A model generated the notes under the pieces. The model did no database searches. It was not told the origin of the DNA and saw only the letters and a program-made list of their open reading frames with translations. 64,000 bases of DNA from Hymenobacter elongatus. GTDB taxonomy: Bacteria; Bacteroidota; Bacteroidia; Cytophagales; Hymenobacteraceae. Position 1 is the first letter of the stretch; each line of letters starts with the position of its first letter. Location: assembly GCF_004745955.1 (NCBI RefSeq), contig NZ_SRLD01000016.1, positions 1-64,000 on the forward strand, given 5' to 3'. Shown here piece by piece: positions 44,249 to 53,801 of this stretch. The translations under genes were made by a program, and so were the position numbers.

Positions 44249-44350
44249 TTAATACAAGGCAACCATTTCTTTTCCGTTAGGCAATCTACCTAAAGCGGCC
44301 GGTTTAGCCCTACTTATCGATTATCTTGCACCCCGCTTTTCCCTCCCGCA

Positions 44351-47300
44351 ATGCCTGCCACGTTCCGCATCTACTCCTCTTCTGCCGGCTCCGGCAAAAC
44401 CTACCAGCTGACCAAGGAATACCTGAAACTGGCCCTGGGCTCCGAGGACCCGAGCTACTTCAAGAGCATCCTGGCTATTACCTTCACCAACGACGCGGCG
44501 GGTGAGATGAAAGAGCGCATTATCGGTGCGTTGCGGCGCTTTGCCTATCCCACCGAAGCCAACCAGGACGACACGCTGCTGCGCGACATTGCCCGGGAAC
44601 TGGCCGACGAAGGGCTGCTGCCGCGCCACGCCGAAACGCCTGAGGAACAACAGCAGGAGCTGCGGCGGCGGGCGGCGGCTACGTTTCGGCTGGTGCTGTA
44701 TCACTATGCCGACTTTGGCGTCAGTACCATCGACTCGTTTGTGCAGCGCATCGTGCAGGCTTTCACGCGGGAGCTGGGCTTACCGGCCACGTTTGAGGTG
44801 GAGCTGGACGGCGACGCGGTGCTGCAAAGCGCGGTAGCCCTGCTGCTGGACCGTGTGAACCGCGACCCGAATGCGGCGCTGCTCTCCCGTTCGCTGGCCG
44901 ACTACGCCCTGAGCAAGGCCGACGAGGGCCGCAGCTGGAATAACCTGGCCGACGAGCTGGTGCAGTTCGGGCGCTTCCTGCTGAGCGAGCCGGTGCACGA
45001 GGCCGTGACGCAGCTCCAGAAAATGTCGTTGCAGGACTACCGCCGCCTGCACGAAACGCTGCGCAAGCGCAAGGAAGTCATTGAAAGCAAGTTTCAGCTG
45101 GTGGCGTTGCAGGCCATTGTGGCGCTGGAAACGGCCGGGGTGACGGAAGCGGATTTGTACCAGGGCAAAAACGGTATTATCGGCTATTTCACGAAGTGGG
45201 AAGAGCGCCTGCTGCCCGACAAGGAAGCCAACAGCTACGTGCGCGCCACCGTGGAGCAGGACAAGTGGTACAGTGGCAAGGTGAAAACGGCGGCCGACAA
45301 ACAGCGCGTAGACGCCGTGAAAGAGGCTGTAACCACGTATTACCAAGAGCTGGAAAACCTGCGCGCCACTCTCCTCTCCGACTATATTTTGGTGAATGGA
45401 ATGCTGCCGTACCTGTTTCATGTGTCGCTGCTGAGCGAGCTGAGCAAGGCCGTGGACCAGCTCAGTCGGGAGCGGGGCGTGGTGCTTATTGCCGAATTTA
45501 ACCGTCGTATTGCCAGCATTGTGCTGCGCGAGCCGGTGCCGTTCTTGTATGAGCGCATGGGCGAGCGGTATTTGCACCTGCTCATCGACGAGTTTCAGGA
45601 TACCTCGGTGCTGCAGTGGAACAACCTGCTGCCGCTGGTGGAAAACGCCGTATCGACCGGCAATCTGTCATTGGCCGTGGGCGACGCCAAGCAGGCCATC
45701 TACCGCTGGCGCGGCGGCGAGATGGAGCAGATTCTGCGGCTGCACCAGAACCAGACCGAGCACCTGTATGGCCGCGTGGCCGATGAGGAGCTGCGCGGGC
45801 TGTTGCAGGATCGGTATCTCACGCTCGATCAGGCCCTGCAGCCGGAGCAGCTGACTATCAACTACCGGTCGGCCCCGGAGATTATCAGCTTCAACAACGA
45901 CTTTTTTGGGGAGGTGAGCCGCACGCACCCGCAGCTGCCGCTGGTGCAGGCTATTTATGACGAGCATTTTGGGCAGCAAACACCCGGTGGGGAGGCCGGC
46001 CACGTCGAGCTGCTCTTCACCGAGGACGACGCCCCGGCCCGCCGCTACGACCCCACGACCGGCGCCTACACCGCCGAAACCCTCCCCGGCGTGGGCCCGG
46101 AGGAAGTATTCGACTACGAAGCCAGCACGCTCTACCTCACCTTGCAGCTTGTGGAGCAGGCCGTGCAGGATGGGTTCCGGCTGCAGGATATTGCCGTGCT
46201 CTGCCGTCGTCGTAACAGCAGCCGCCAGGTCGCCAAGTTTCTGAAGGAGCGCGGCTACGCCATTATTTCCGCCGATTCGCTGTCGTTGGAATTTGCCGAG
46301 GTGGTGAATCTGCTGGTGGCTTTGTTTCGGGTGCTCAACCAGCCTGCCGACACGCTGGCGCGGGCCGAGACCCTGCTCTTGGTCGACAAGGTGGTGCGGC
46401 AGCTGGCCCCTACCCCGGCGCGGGCGCGCCACATTGCCACGCTGGCCAACGCGGAAAAGGCCCAGGCAATGTTTGACGAGCTACGGGCCCTGGGCTACGA
46501 CGTGCGCGAGCAGGAGACCGGCAACCTGGGCCTCTACGAGCTAACCGAGCGGCTGATTGGCACCTTCGAGCTGCTGGGGCGCAACGAGGAAAGCGAGTAC
46601 CTGTTTCGCTTCCTGGACCTCACCCTGGAGTACAGCCTGCGCTTCGGCAACAACCTCAACAACTTCCTGACATACTGGGAGCAGAAGAAAAGCGCGCTCA
46701 GCATCAACGCCCCGGCCGGCCGCGACGCCATTACCATTACCACGGTGCACAAAGCCAAGGGCCTGGCCTACGGCGTGGTCATCGTGCCCTTCGCCGACTG
46801 GAGCCTGACACCCTACCGCGGCACGCTGCTCTGGGGCCAGCTGCCCGCCGATGCCAAGCCCGTGCCCGAAATGCCGCCGATAGCCGTGGTGAGTCAGACA
46901 CAGGCGCTGCTGCGCACCCCGCTGGCCCGGCAATACACCGAGGAGCTGGAGAAGACCTTTCTCGAGGGCCTGAATATGCTCTACGTGGCCTTTACCCGGC
47001 CGCGCCACCGCTTATACGTACTAAGCCGCCGGCCCAAGCCGACCAAAGTCGCCAAGGAAACAGAGCTAAGCGAAGCCACCGAGCCCGCCAAAACCGTGGC
47101 CGAGCTGCTGCACCGCTACTTGCTGGCAACCGGGCACTGGAACGACGAGCAGACGGCCTACATCCTGGCCGACAGCCACCACGCGGTGCCGCCGCTCAAA
47201 ACCCAGCAGGCCACGACGCAGCCCTATTTGCTCACGAACCTGACCAGCACGCCCTGGGAAGAGCGCCTGCGCCTGCGCCGCCACGCCAATACGGTGTTCG

Positions 47301-47764
47301 ATTTCGATGATCAGCAGGTGCAGCGCGAGTGGAACCGCAAGCTGCACTACGCCCTGCGCCGCACCGAAGTGGCCGCCGATGTGGAGCGCGTGGCCACCCA
47401 GCTGGTAGCCGAGGGCCTGGTCAGCAGCAAGGAGAAAGGAACGCTGGTGAGCTTGCTGCGCCGCACGGTCGAGAACCCGCAGCTGGCTCACTATTTCAGC
47501 CCGGCCGTGGCGGTAGAAACCGAGCGGGAAATTCTGGTGGGCGGCACCCGCCGGCAGGACTACAAGCCCGACCGGATCGTGTTTGAGCCCGCCGTGGGCC
47601 CCGTGCCCGGCCGCGTCACGGTTCTCGACTTCCGGATTCCGCCCCCCGAGCCCCAGCACCGCCGCACGTTGCAGCAGTACGCGGGCCTGTTCCGGCAGCT
47701 GGGGTATACGGATGTGCAGTGCGTGCTCTATTACTTTGACACGGAGGAGGTAATCGTGTTTTAG
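44351..47764 (+). CDS. AddA-like UvrD/REP helicase with degenerate C-terminal nuclease motif
   Basis: The helicase subunit of an AddAB/RecBCD-type complex that processes double-strand breaks. Length 1137. Walker A SSAGSGKT is at 9-16, and TFTNDAAGEMKERI, STIDSFVQRI, IDEFQDTS, VGDAKQAIYRWRGG, TVHKAKGLAYG and LYVAFTRPRH follow. At the C-terminus, where AddA has the nuclease motif PDR...V-x-D-Y-K, it reads KPDRIVFE...VTVLDFRIPP, so the catalytic Lys is replaced by Arg. The remainder of the domain is preserved. AddB-like nuclease is encoded 2.9 kb downstream. Confidence 0.9.
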   Translation: MPATFRIYSSSAGSGKTYQLTKEYLKLALGSEDPSYFKSILAITFTNDAAGEMKERIIGALRRFAYPTEANQDDTLLRDIARELADEGLLPRHAETPEEQQQELRRRAAATFRLVLYHYADFGVSTIDSFVQRIVQAFTRELGLPATFEVELDGDAVLQSAVALLLDRVNRDPNAALLSRSLADYALSKADEGRSWNNLADELVQFGRFLLSEPVHEAVTQLQKMSLQDYRRLHETLRKRKEVIESKFQLVALQAIVALETAGVTEADLYQGKNGIIGYFTKWEERLLPDKEANSYVRATVEQDKWYSGKVKTAADKQRVDAVKEAVTTYYQELENLRATLLSDYILVNGMLPYLFHVSLLSELSKAVDQLSRERGVVLIAEFNRRIASIVLREPVPFLYERMGERYLHLLIDEFQDTSVLQWNNLLPLVENAVSTGNLSLAVGDAKQAIYRWRGGEMEQILRLHQNQTEHLYGRVADEELRGLLQDRYLTLDQALQPEQLTINYRSAPEIISFNNDFFGEVSRTHPQLPLVQAIYDEHFGQQTPGGEAGHVELLFTEDDAPARRYDPTTGAYTAETLPGVGPEEVFDYEASTLYLTLQLVEQAVQDGFRLQDIAVLCRRRNSSRQVAKFLKERGYAIISADSLSLEFAEVVNLLVALFRVLNQPADTLARAETLLLVDKVVRQLAPTPARARHIATLANAEKAQAMFDELRALGYDVREQETGNLGLYELTERLIGTFELLGRNEESEYLFRFLDLTLEYSLRFGNNLNNFLTYWEQKKSALSINAPAGRDAITITTVHKAKGLAYGVVIVPFADWSLTPYRGTLLWGQLPADAKPVPEMPPIAVVSQTQALLRTPLARQYTEELEKTFLEGLNMLYVAFTRPRHRLYVLSRRPKPTKVAKETELSEATEPAKTVAELLHRYLLATGHWNDEQTAYILADSHHAVPPLKTQQATTQPYLLTNLTSTPWEERLRLRRHANTVFDFDDQQVQREWNRKLHYALRRTEVAADVERVATQLVAEGLVSSKEKGTLVSLLRRTVENPQLAHYFSPAVAVETEREILVGGTRRQDYKPDRIVFEPAVGPVPGRVTVLDFRIPPPEPQHRRTLQQYAGLFRQLGYTDVQCVLYYFDTEEVIVF

Positions 47765-47843
47765 CCGTCGCTACCGCGAAGCTGCTTTTTACCTTTTGCT
47801 CACAAAGCGTATAGCGCGCCAGGGCTATGTAGGACCATAGAAA

Positions 47844-47904
47844 AAGGCGACTTTTAGGTTTGTCGGCCGCCTAAGCTGGTGCCGACAAACCTAAAAGCCG
47901 CCTT
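47844..47904. terminator. Long hairpin between AddA-like and M48 genes
   Basis: 24-bp arms (47844-47867 and 47881-47904) with one mismatch and a 13-nt loop, in the gap between converging genes. It would stop transcription from both sides; one flank has AAAAA. Confidence 0.8.
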
Positions 47905-47927
47905 AGCAATAGCCTACTGCGGGCTGG

Positions 47928-48725
47928 CTACTTAGCGGGCTTAGCGAAACCGTCTTTCGTAGCGCGCTCCGTTACGATGGCCATACGCTTTTCCGTATCG
48001 GGATGCGAAGAAAACAGCTGGGCTCCTTTCGACGCTTTGGCCTGGCCCGCATCTTCCGACAGCTTCTGGAGCTTGCCAAAAGCTGAGGCCATGTACCACG
48101 GATTAACTTTCTGGCCTTTCAGCAGCTCATAGCCGTAGCCATCGGCGCTGCTTTCCTGGGCCCGCGAAAAGGAAGCATTGGCCACAGCCTGCCCCAGGTC
48201 GCCGAGTTGCGAGTCGCTCAGGGCGGCTCCGGCCCCACCCTGCGACGATACGCCTTCCTTGAGGGCCGAACTGAGCAGCGCCGTGCGGAAAGCATCGCGG
48301 GAATCTTTGTGCTTGACGTGGCCGATTTCGTGGCCGATAACCCCCAGCACTTCCTGGTCGGTCATCAGATCCAGCAGGCCCGCAAATACCCGCACGCTGC
48401 CGTCGGCACAGGCAAAGGCATTGACGTCTTTCACCAGATACACTTTGTAGTTCATACTCATGCCATCGTAGGTACCCAGGGTGGCTACCAGCTTCTGCAG
48501 GCGCTTGGCCAGCGGGTGGGTAGCAGGTGCCACGGAGTTGTTGGCATCCATCCAGGCCACGTATTCCTGGGTGTGCTGAATTACTTCTTCGTCGCTGAGC
48601 GTAATGGCCTTGGCCGCTTTCAGCCCCGCCCCAATGGATTTGGTGTTGAGCTTTAGCTGGGCTTGAGCACCGGAAAAGGAGGCAGCTACGAGGCAAACGG
48701 CTAGGGTGAGGAATTGCTTTTTCAT
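47928..48725 (-). CDS. M48 family zinc metallopeptidase, secreted
   Basis: A periplasmic protease of the HtpX/BepA-like M48 class. ATG 48725 opens the signal peptide MKKQFLTLAVCLVAASFSGAQA. The zinc site HEIGH lies in VIGHEIGHVKHKDSRDA; the third ligand Glu is in QESSADGYGYELL. The length (265) fits small Bacteroidota M48 proteins. The frame extends upstream to 48857 but only over a non-coding leader. Divergent from the MFS gene. Confidence 0.9.
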   Translation of the reverse strand: MKKQFLTLAVCLVAASFSGAQAQLKLNTKSIGAGLKAAKAITLSDEEVIQHTQEYVAWMDANNSVAPATHPLAKRLQKLVATLGTYDGMSMNYKVYLVKDVNAFACADGSVRVFAGLLDLMTDQEVLGVIGHEIGHVKHKDSRDAFRTALLSSALKEGVSSQGGAGAALSDSQLGDLGQAVANASFSRAQESSADGYGYELLKGQKVNPWYMASAFGKLQKLSEDAGQAKASKGAQLFSSHPDTEKRMAIVTERATKDGFAKPAK

Positions 48726-48839
48726 TGAAAAGCAAAGGATTGTATTAGAAAAGAAATATACAGAAATGGAAACGGGCGCGAAGTAGGGCAATATTTTTGA
48801 AGTATCCAGCCTGTGGTGCAACCCGCCGGCCAAAGCCGG

Positions 48840-48847
48840 TACTTTTG
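48840..48847 (+). promoter_or_regulatory. -7 promoter element (TACTTTTG) of the MFS transporter
   Basis: Exact TAnnTTTG match 23 bp upstream of ATG 48871. Confidence 0.6.
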
Positions 48848-48870
48848 CAAGGCCCAATTTGTAGTCGTTT

Positions 48871-50148
48871 ATGTCTCAGTTGCCCCCCGTTCCCGACAAA
48901 CGCCAGGCCGCTCTCGGCTTCATCTTTATTACGCTGTTGCTGGACGTTATCGGCTTTGGCATCATCATTCCGGTGCTGCCCAAGCTCATTACCCAGCTCA
49001 TCGGCGGCACGTTGAGTGAGGCCGCCAAGTACGCCGGCTGGATGATGTTTGCCTTTGCCAGCATGCAGTTTCTGTTTTCGCCGGTGCTGGGCAACCTCTC
49101 CGACCAGTACGGCCGCCGGCCGGTGCTGCTCACGGCGCTCTTCGGCTTCGGCCTCGATTACCTGTTTCTGGCCTTCGCGCCCACCATCGGCTGGCTGTTC
49201 GTGGGCCGTATTATTGCCGGCATCACCGGGGCCAGCTTCACGACGGCCGCCGCTTACATTGCCGATATCAGTACGCCCGAAAAGCGGGCCCAGAACTTCG
49301 GTATGATCGGGGCCGCCTTTGGGCTGGGCTTCATCATTGGGCCGGTAATCGGGGGCACGCTGGGGCAGTTTGGGCCGCGCGTGCCGTTTTTGGCCGCCGC
49401 CGGCCTGACGCTGCTCAACTGGCTCTACGGCTACTTTGTGCTGCCCGAGTCGCTCGAAAAAGCTCACCGCCGCAAGTTCGACTGGCGCCGGGCCAACGCG
49501 CTGGGCTCGTTGCGGCAGCTGCAGAAATACCCCGTGATTCTGGGGCTGGTGTCGTCGCTGGTGTTCGTCTACATCGCGGCGCACGCCACGCAGGGCACCT
49601 GGTCGTATTATACCATGTATAAATTCGGCTGGAACGAGGCCTGGGTGGGCTATTCGCTCGGCGCGGTGGGCTTGCTGACGGCGCTGGTGCAGGGCGTGCT
49701 CATTCGCTACCTCAACCCCAGGCTCGGGGCCAAGCGCTCGGTTTTTCTGGGGCTGACACTGTATTCGGTGGGCTTCACGCTGTTCGCCTTCGCTCCTACG
49801 GGGTGGGCCATGTTCGTTTTTCTGGTGCCTTACTGCCTGGGTGGCATTGCGGTGCCGGCCCTGCAGGGCATTATGTCGGGGCAGGTGCCGGCCAACGAGC
49901 AGGGCGAGCTGCAAGGCGCGCTGACGAGCCTCGTGAGCCTGACCTCCATCGTGGGGCCGCCGCTGATGACCAACCTGTTTGCCTTTTTCACCGGCCCTAG
50001 GGCCCCGGTGCACTTCCCCGGCGCCGCTTTTCTAACGGGCGCGGTCCTCACCGTTATCAGCACGCTGCTGGCCATGAAGTCGTTACGCCACTACGTAGCG
50101 CCCGTGGTGCCCGTGGCAGTGCCCGAGGAAGTGGCCGTAGGGCATTAA
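48871..50148 (+). CDS. MFS transporter, TetA/TCR-like (DHA1)
   Basis: A twelve-helix drug:proton antiporter-like protein of 425 residues in the inner membrane. The loop 2-3 motif [14 protein letters not shown] (GxLaDrxGrkpvLl) and the helix-5 antiporter motif [10 protein letters not shown] are present. This group includes tetracycline and sugar exporters; the substrate cannot be inferred. No TetR-type regulator is adjacent. It is divergent from the M48 gene. Confidence 0.9.
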   Translation: MSQLPPVPDKRQAALGFIFITLLLDVIGFGIIIPVLPKLITQLIGGTLSEAAKYAGWMMFAFASMQFLFSPVLGNLSDQYGRRPVLLTALFGFGLDYLFLAFAPTIGWLFVGRIIAGITGASFTTAAAYIADISTPEKRAQNFGMIGAAFGLGFIIGPVIGGTLGQFGPRVPFLAAAGLTLLNWLYGYFVLPESLEKAHRRKFDWRRANALGSLRQLQKYPVILGLVSSLVFVYIAAHATQGTWSYYTMYKFGWNEAWVGYSLGAVGLLTALVQGVLIRYLNPRLGAKRSVFLGLTLYSVGFTLFAFAPTGWAMFVFLVPYCLGGIAVPALQGIMSGQVPANEQGELQGALTSLVSLTSIVGPPLMTNLFAFFTGPRAPVHFPGAAFLTGAVLTVISTLLAMKSLRHYVAPVVPVAVPEEVAVGH

Positions 50149-50216
50149 CTCTTGCGCTGAGCTGTTGCAGGCTTTTTTGATTTGTGAAAACACCTTCGCC
50201 TCGGCGACAACGTGGC

Positions 50217-50414
50217 CTACCGGTTCAGAAATTCCTTTACCCTGGGATGCGTGAGCAGCTTGTACAGCATCAACAAGGAGCCTACGACTTTGAGCGTCAT
50301 ACCGACGATAAGCAGCTCACTGGCTCCTTCCCAGTGCGAGATTTTGAACAGCGCACCCACAAAATCGGCGCATAGCCCCAGAACCAATAGGATAAGTGCA
50401 TGCTTCGCTTTCAT
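50217..50414 (-). CDS. GldL-like small membrane protein
   Basis: From ATG 50414 the 65-residue product has two hydrophobic segments (HALILLVLGLCADFVGALFK; LLIVGMTLKVVGSLLMLYKLL) around an IS-HWEG turn. The pattern FVGALFKISHW resembles the N-terminus of GldL, the inner-membrane motor protein of T9SS/gliding. It is a stand-alone short form; function unknown. Confidence 0.7.
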   Translation of the reverse strand: MKAKHALILLVLGLCADFVGALFKISHWEGASELLIVGMTLKVVGSLLMLYKLLTHPRVKEFLNR

Positions 50415-50669
50415 AGAATAATAAAGCAAACCGATAAGTAGTCAGGCTAGAGGCAATATTGGGGCTTTTTTGTCAGCCAGCCACCACACCAGCCTCATTC
50501 ATTTCAGAAAAGATGAGCTATTGAAATCTAGTGGGGCCGCTAGCTGGCGCGTGGGTCACAAATGCCCGCTCCCGGCCGTAGCGTCCCGCTTTCACTCTGC
50601 CGGGAAGCCGCCGTTTTTCATACAAACCTCAAATTTGGGCTGTAACTTTAGGTCTTCTTAGCCGCTCGT

Positions 50670-53633
50670 ATGTCTATTATCGCCTCTACCCTACCCATCA
50701 CAACCACCGATTCCTTCCTCTCCCAAGCCGCCCGCGACTTAATCACGCGCTTTCCGGGCGCGGAGCTGTCGGATTTGGTCGTGGTGGTGCCCACGCGGCG
50801 GGCGGTGGTGTATCTGAAAAATGAGCTGAGCCTGGCCACTGAAGCCGGCTCGGCGGTGTGGAGCCCGCGCGTGGCGGCCATGGAAGACTACATGGTGGAA
50901 CTGTCGGGGGTGCAGGTCGAAGAGCCCATTGCCCTGCAGCTGCTGCTCTTCGACATCCTGCGCGACATTGACCCCAAGCTCGATTTCGACCAGTTCGTGG
51001 GCTGGTCGGGGCTGCTGGTGCAGGATTTTTCCAACCTCGACCAGAACCTGGCCTCGCCGGCCAAAGTCTTCGAGTACCTCACCCAAGCCAAAGCCCTGGA
51101 GCGCTGGGAGCTGGCCGCCACGCCCCCCGAAATCAGTACCACGGCGGCCTACTTCCGCTTCTGGGACGACCTGGAAAAAGTGTACTGGCGTCTGCGCAAG
51201 CGCATGGAGCAGACGCACCTGGCATATCCTGGCCTGGCTTACCGCCTGGCCGTGAACAAGGTGCAGAACCGCCTGGAGCACGACCAGGTGCTGCCCTACC
51301 ACGTTTTTTTGGGCCTGGGCTCCCTTTCCCGGGCCGAGCAGCGGCTGATTCAGTTGCTGCTGAAGGAAAACCGCGCCGAGGTGCGCTTCGACGGCGACGC
51401 GTTTTACCTCGAAACCGACTCGCCCAACCGCGCCGGCCAGCACCTGCGCCAGTACCGCAAAAACTGGGAGCTGCCGGCCGAAGCCTTCGGCGACACCGGT
51501 ACCGGCCTGCCCAATCTGCTGCGGACGCTGGAGCGCGAAATTCAGTTTGTGGGCGTGGCCAATGCCAGCATGCAGGGCAAAGTAGCGGGCCAGCTGCTGG
51601 CCGCGTCGCGCCGCGAAAATCCGGCCGCCAAAGTGGCCATCGTGCTGCCCGACGAAACGCTGCTGCTGCCCGTGCTGCACGGGTTGCCGCCCGAGGCAGT
51701 GCCCGAATACAACGTGACGATGGGTCTGAGCTTCCAGAGCACGCCGTTGTTCAACCTCGTGGATCTGCTGTTCGAAGTGCACCTGACCGGCATTCGGGAG
51801 GGCAGCCCCGAAACCGGCTACGGCGTGCCGCGCTACCACCATCTGGCCGTCACGAAGCTGCTGGGCCACCCGTTTTTGCGCCGCTACCAGCAGTGGCTCG
51901 ACAAGCAGCCCGAGACGCAGTACCACGGCCTGCTCGACAAAATCTGCCAGCAGATCGTGAAGCGCAACGCCGTGCTGCTGCCCGCCGCCGAGCTGCTCGA
52001 CATCGGCCAGCAGCACCCGCTGGTGGAGGCCCTGTTTGCTACCTGGGACACCTGCGACGATATTATTGCGGCCTGCTACACGCTCATTGATCTACTCAAA
52101 AAGGCCTACCAGGATCAACATTCGGCCATCGAGGCGGAATATCTGTACCTGTTTTTCACCTTGGTGAAGCGTCTCGACTCGGTGTTCGACTGCCGGGAGC
52201 AGCGGCTGTCGGTGCGTTCGTTCCGGCGGTTTCTCTACGAGCAGATGACGCGTACTCGTCTGCCGTTCAGCGGTGAGCCCATTGCCGATGTGCAGGTGAT
52301 GGGCTTGCTGGAAACCCGCGCCCTGGATTTCGACCACGTCATTATTCTGAGCTGCAACGAGCGGGTGCTGCCGGCGCCCAAAAACAACTCGTCGCTGTTT
52401 CCCTACGACGTGCTCACGCAGTTCAAGATGCCGACGTACGCCGACCACGAAGCGGCCACGGCGCACCAGTTTTGGCGGCTGCTGCAGCGCGCCCGCCGCG
52501 TAGACCTGCTGCACGTGCTGCCCGGCGGCGACGGAGCCCGCACCGGCGAGCGAAGCCGGTTTCTGCTCCAGATTGAGAATGATCTGTTGCCGCAAAGCCC
52601 CAACCTGACCCTGCGCACCCTCACGGCCAGCGTGCTGGACGACGCGCCCGACACGGCCCGGCGCGAGTACGGCGGGGATTTGGTGCTCGAAAAAGACCCC
52701 GAAATGCTGGCCGCCCTGCGTGGCGTGCTGGAGCGCGGCCTTTCGCCCTCGGCCCTGAATCAGTACCTGAACTGCTCGCTCCAATTCTATTTCGCCCGCA
52801 TTGCCAAGTTTCAGGAGGCCGACGAGGTGGAGGAAAAGCTGGGGGCCGACAGCTTCGGCACGGTGGTACACGAAACCCTGGAAACACTCTTCACGCCGTT
52901 TGTGGAGGCCCAGAAGGCCATAACCGCCGAGGATATTCCGGTGCTGGTGCGCCTGATTCCGCAGGAGCTGGAGCGGGCCCTGCGCCACGAGCAGGACGAG
53001 CGCCACGCCCGCCCCGACGAGGGCCTGAACCATGTGCTGGGCCAGGTAGCGGCCCAGCTGGTGCGCCGCTACCTGGAAGGCCTGCTCGAAACGCCCGGCG
53101 CATTGCCCCTGCGCGTGGTAGCGCTGGAAAAGATTCTCGACTCGAAAGTGCCGGTGCAGCTGGCCACGGGTGAAACGCTGGACATGATTGTCTTCGGCTA
53201 CACCGACCGCCTCGACGAGCTGCCCGACGGCCGCCTGCGCGTGGTGGACTACAAAACCGGCCTGGTGCAGCCCTACGACCTGAAGCTGCAAAAGCGCGGC
53301 GACGATGCCGCCGCCGCCACCCAGCGCCTGCTCTCCGACGTGACGTCCTCGGCCGATAAAGTGCGGCAGCTCTGGCTCTACCGCTTCATGCTGGAACGAG
53401 CTGGTCGCCCCGCCGCCGATGCCGCCATCATTTCCCTGCGCAACCTCAGTGCCGGCCCCATGACGGCCGAAATGGGCTTTCTGACCGAAGACGGCTCCTC
53501 GTTCGTGGCCAAAGGCGAAGCGCTGCTGGCCCAGTTCGCCCAGAAAATAATGAACCCCGCCGAGCCCATCCGCAAGACCGACGACCTGGAGCGGTGCCAG
53601 TACTGTCCCTACCGGGGCATTTGCGCGCGGTAG
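50670..53633 (+). CDS. AddB-like PD-(D/E)XK nuclease with Fe-S cysteines
   Basis: The nuclease/scaffold partner of an AddAB-type complex. Length 987. The N-terminal UvrD-like but inactive helicase region includes LVVVVPTRRAVVYLKNEL. The C-terminal nuclease carries LRVVDYKTG. The four-cysteine Fe-S signature is split between NQYLNCSLQFYF and RCQYCPYRGIC. All these are the AddB arrangement. It is separated from the AddA-like gene by the M48 and MFS genes, which is unusual since addA and addB are typically adjacent. Confidence 0.9.
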   Translation: MSIIASTLPITTTDSFLSQAARDLITRFPGAELSDLVVVVPTRRAVVYLKNELSLATEAGSAVWSPRVAAMEDYMVELSGVQVEEPIALQLLLFDILRDIDPKLDFDQFVGWSGLLVQDFSNLDQNLASPAKVFEYLTQAKALERWELAATPPEISTTAAYFRFWDDLEKVYWRLRKRMEQTHLAYPGLAYRLAVNKVQNRLEHDQVLPYHVFLGLGSLSRAEQRLIQLLLKENRAEVRFDGDAFYLETDSPNRAGQHLRQYRKNWELPAEAFGDTGTGLPNLLRTLEREIQFVGVANASMQGKVAGQLLAASRRENPAAKVAIVLPDETLLLPVLHGLPPEAVPEYNVTMGLSFQSTPLFNLVDLLFEVHLTGIREGSPETGYGVPRYHHLAVTKLLGHPFLRRYQQWLDKQPETQYHGLLDKICQQIVKRNAVLLPAAELLDIGQQHPLVEALFATWDTCDDIIAACYTLIDLLKKAYQDQHSAIEAEYLYLFFTLVKRLDSVFDCREQRLSVRSFRRFLYEQMTRTRLPFSGEPIADVQVMGLLETRALDFDHVIILSCNERVLPAPKNNSSLFPYDVLTQFKMPTYADHEAATAHQFWRLLQRARRVDLLHVLPGGDGARTGERSRFLLQIENDLLPQSPNLTLRTLTASVLDDAPDTARREYGGDLVLEKDPEMLAALRGVLERGLSPSALNQYLNCSLQFYFARIAKFQEADEVEEKLGADSFGTVVHETLETLFTPFVEAQKAITAEDIPVLVRLIPQELERALRHEQDERHARPDEGLNHVLGQVAAQLVRRYLEGLLETPGALPLRVVALEKILDSKVPVQLATGETLDMIVFGYTDRLDELPDGRLRVVDYKTGLVQPYDLKLQKRGDDAAAATQRLLSDVTSSADKVRQLWLYRFMLERAGRPAADAAIISLRNLSAGPMTAEMGFLTEDGSSFVAKGEALLAQFAQKIMNPAEPIRKTDDLERCQYCPYRGICAR

Positions 53634-53644
53634 CTTTTTGACCG

Positions 53645-53716
53645 CTGTTGTATCGTCTCTCATCCTGAGCAGAGCGAAGGACCTTCCTCTGCTCAGGATG
53701 AGAGACGATACAACAG
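53645..53716. repeat. Perfect long hairpin repeat (REP-like)
   Basis: Two 30-bp perfect arms (53645-53674, 53687-53716) around CGAAGGACCTTC, itself a small stem. It starts 12 bp after the AddB-like stop and could also end that transcript. The motif CCTGAGCAGAGCGAAGGACC is different from the GAAGCATCTC repeats but similar in style. Confidence 0.92.
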
Positions 53717-53753
53717 ACGAAGTCAGCCAGCAGGTTAGCTCCGGTAGGAATAC

Positions 53754-53761
53754 TACTTTTG
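53754..53761 (+). promoter_or_regulatory. -7 promoter element (TACTTTTG) of the deaminase gene
   Basis: Exact TAnnTTTG match 40 bp upstream of ATG 53802. Confidence 0.6.
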
Positions 53762-53801
53762 CCTGCGTCACCTCTCTACTTTCTCACAAAAAAGAAATAT
53801 C

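Noticed and set aside
48745..50013. Long minus-strand frame (422 codons) over the MFS gene
   Set aside because: Its product is a highly charged, Gln/Arg/His-rich sequence with no fold; it mirrors the codon bias of the transporter. Similar shadows at 50739-52016, 52092-53771 and 56131-57408 are rejected for the same reason.
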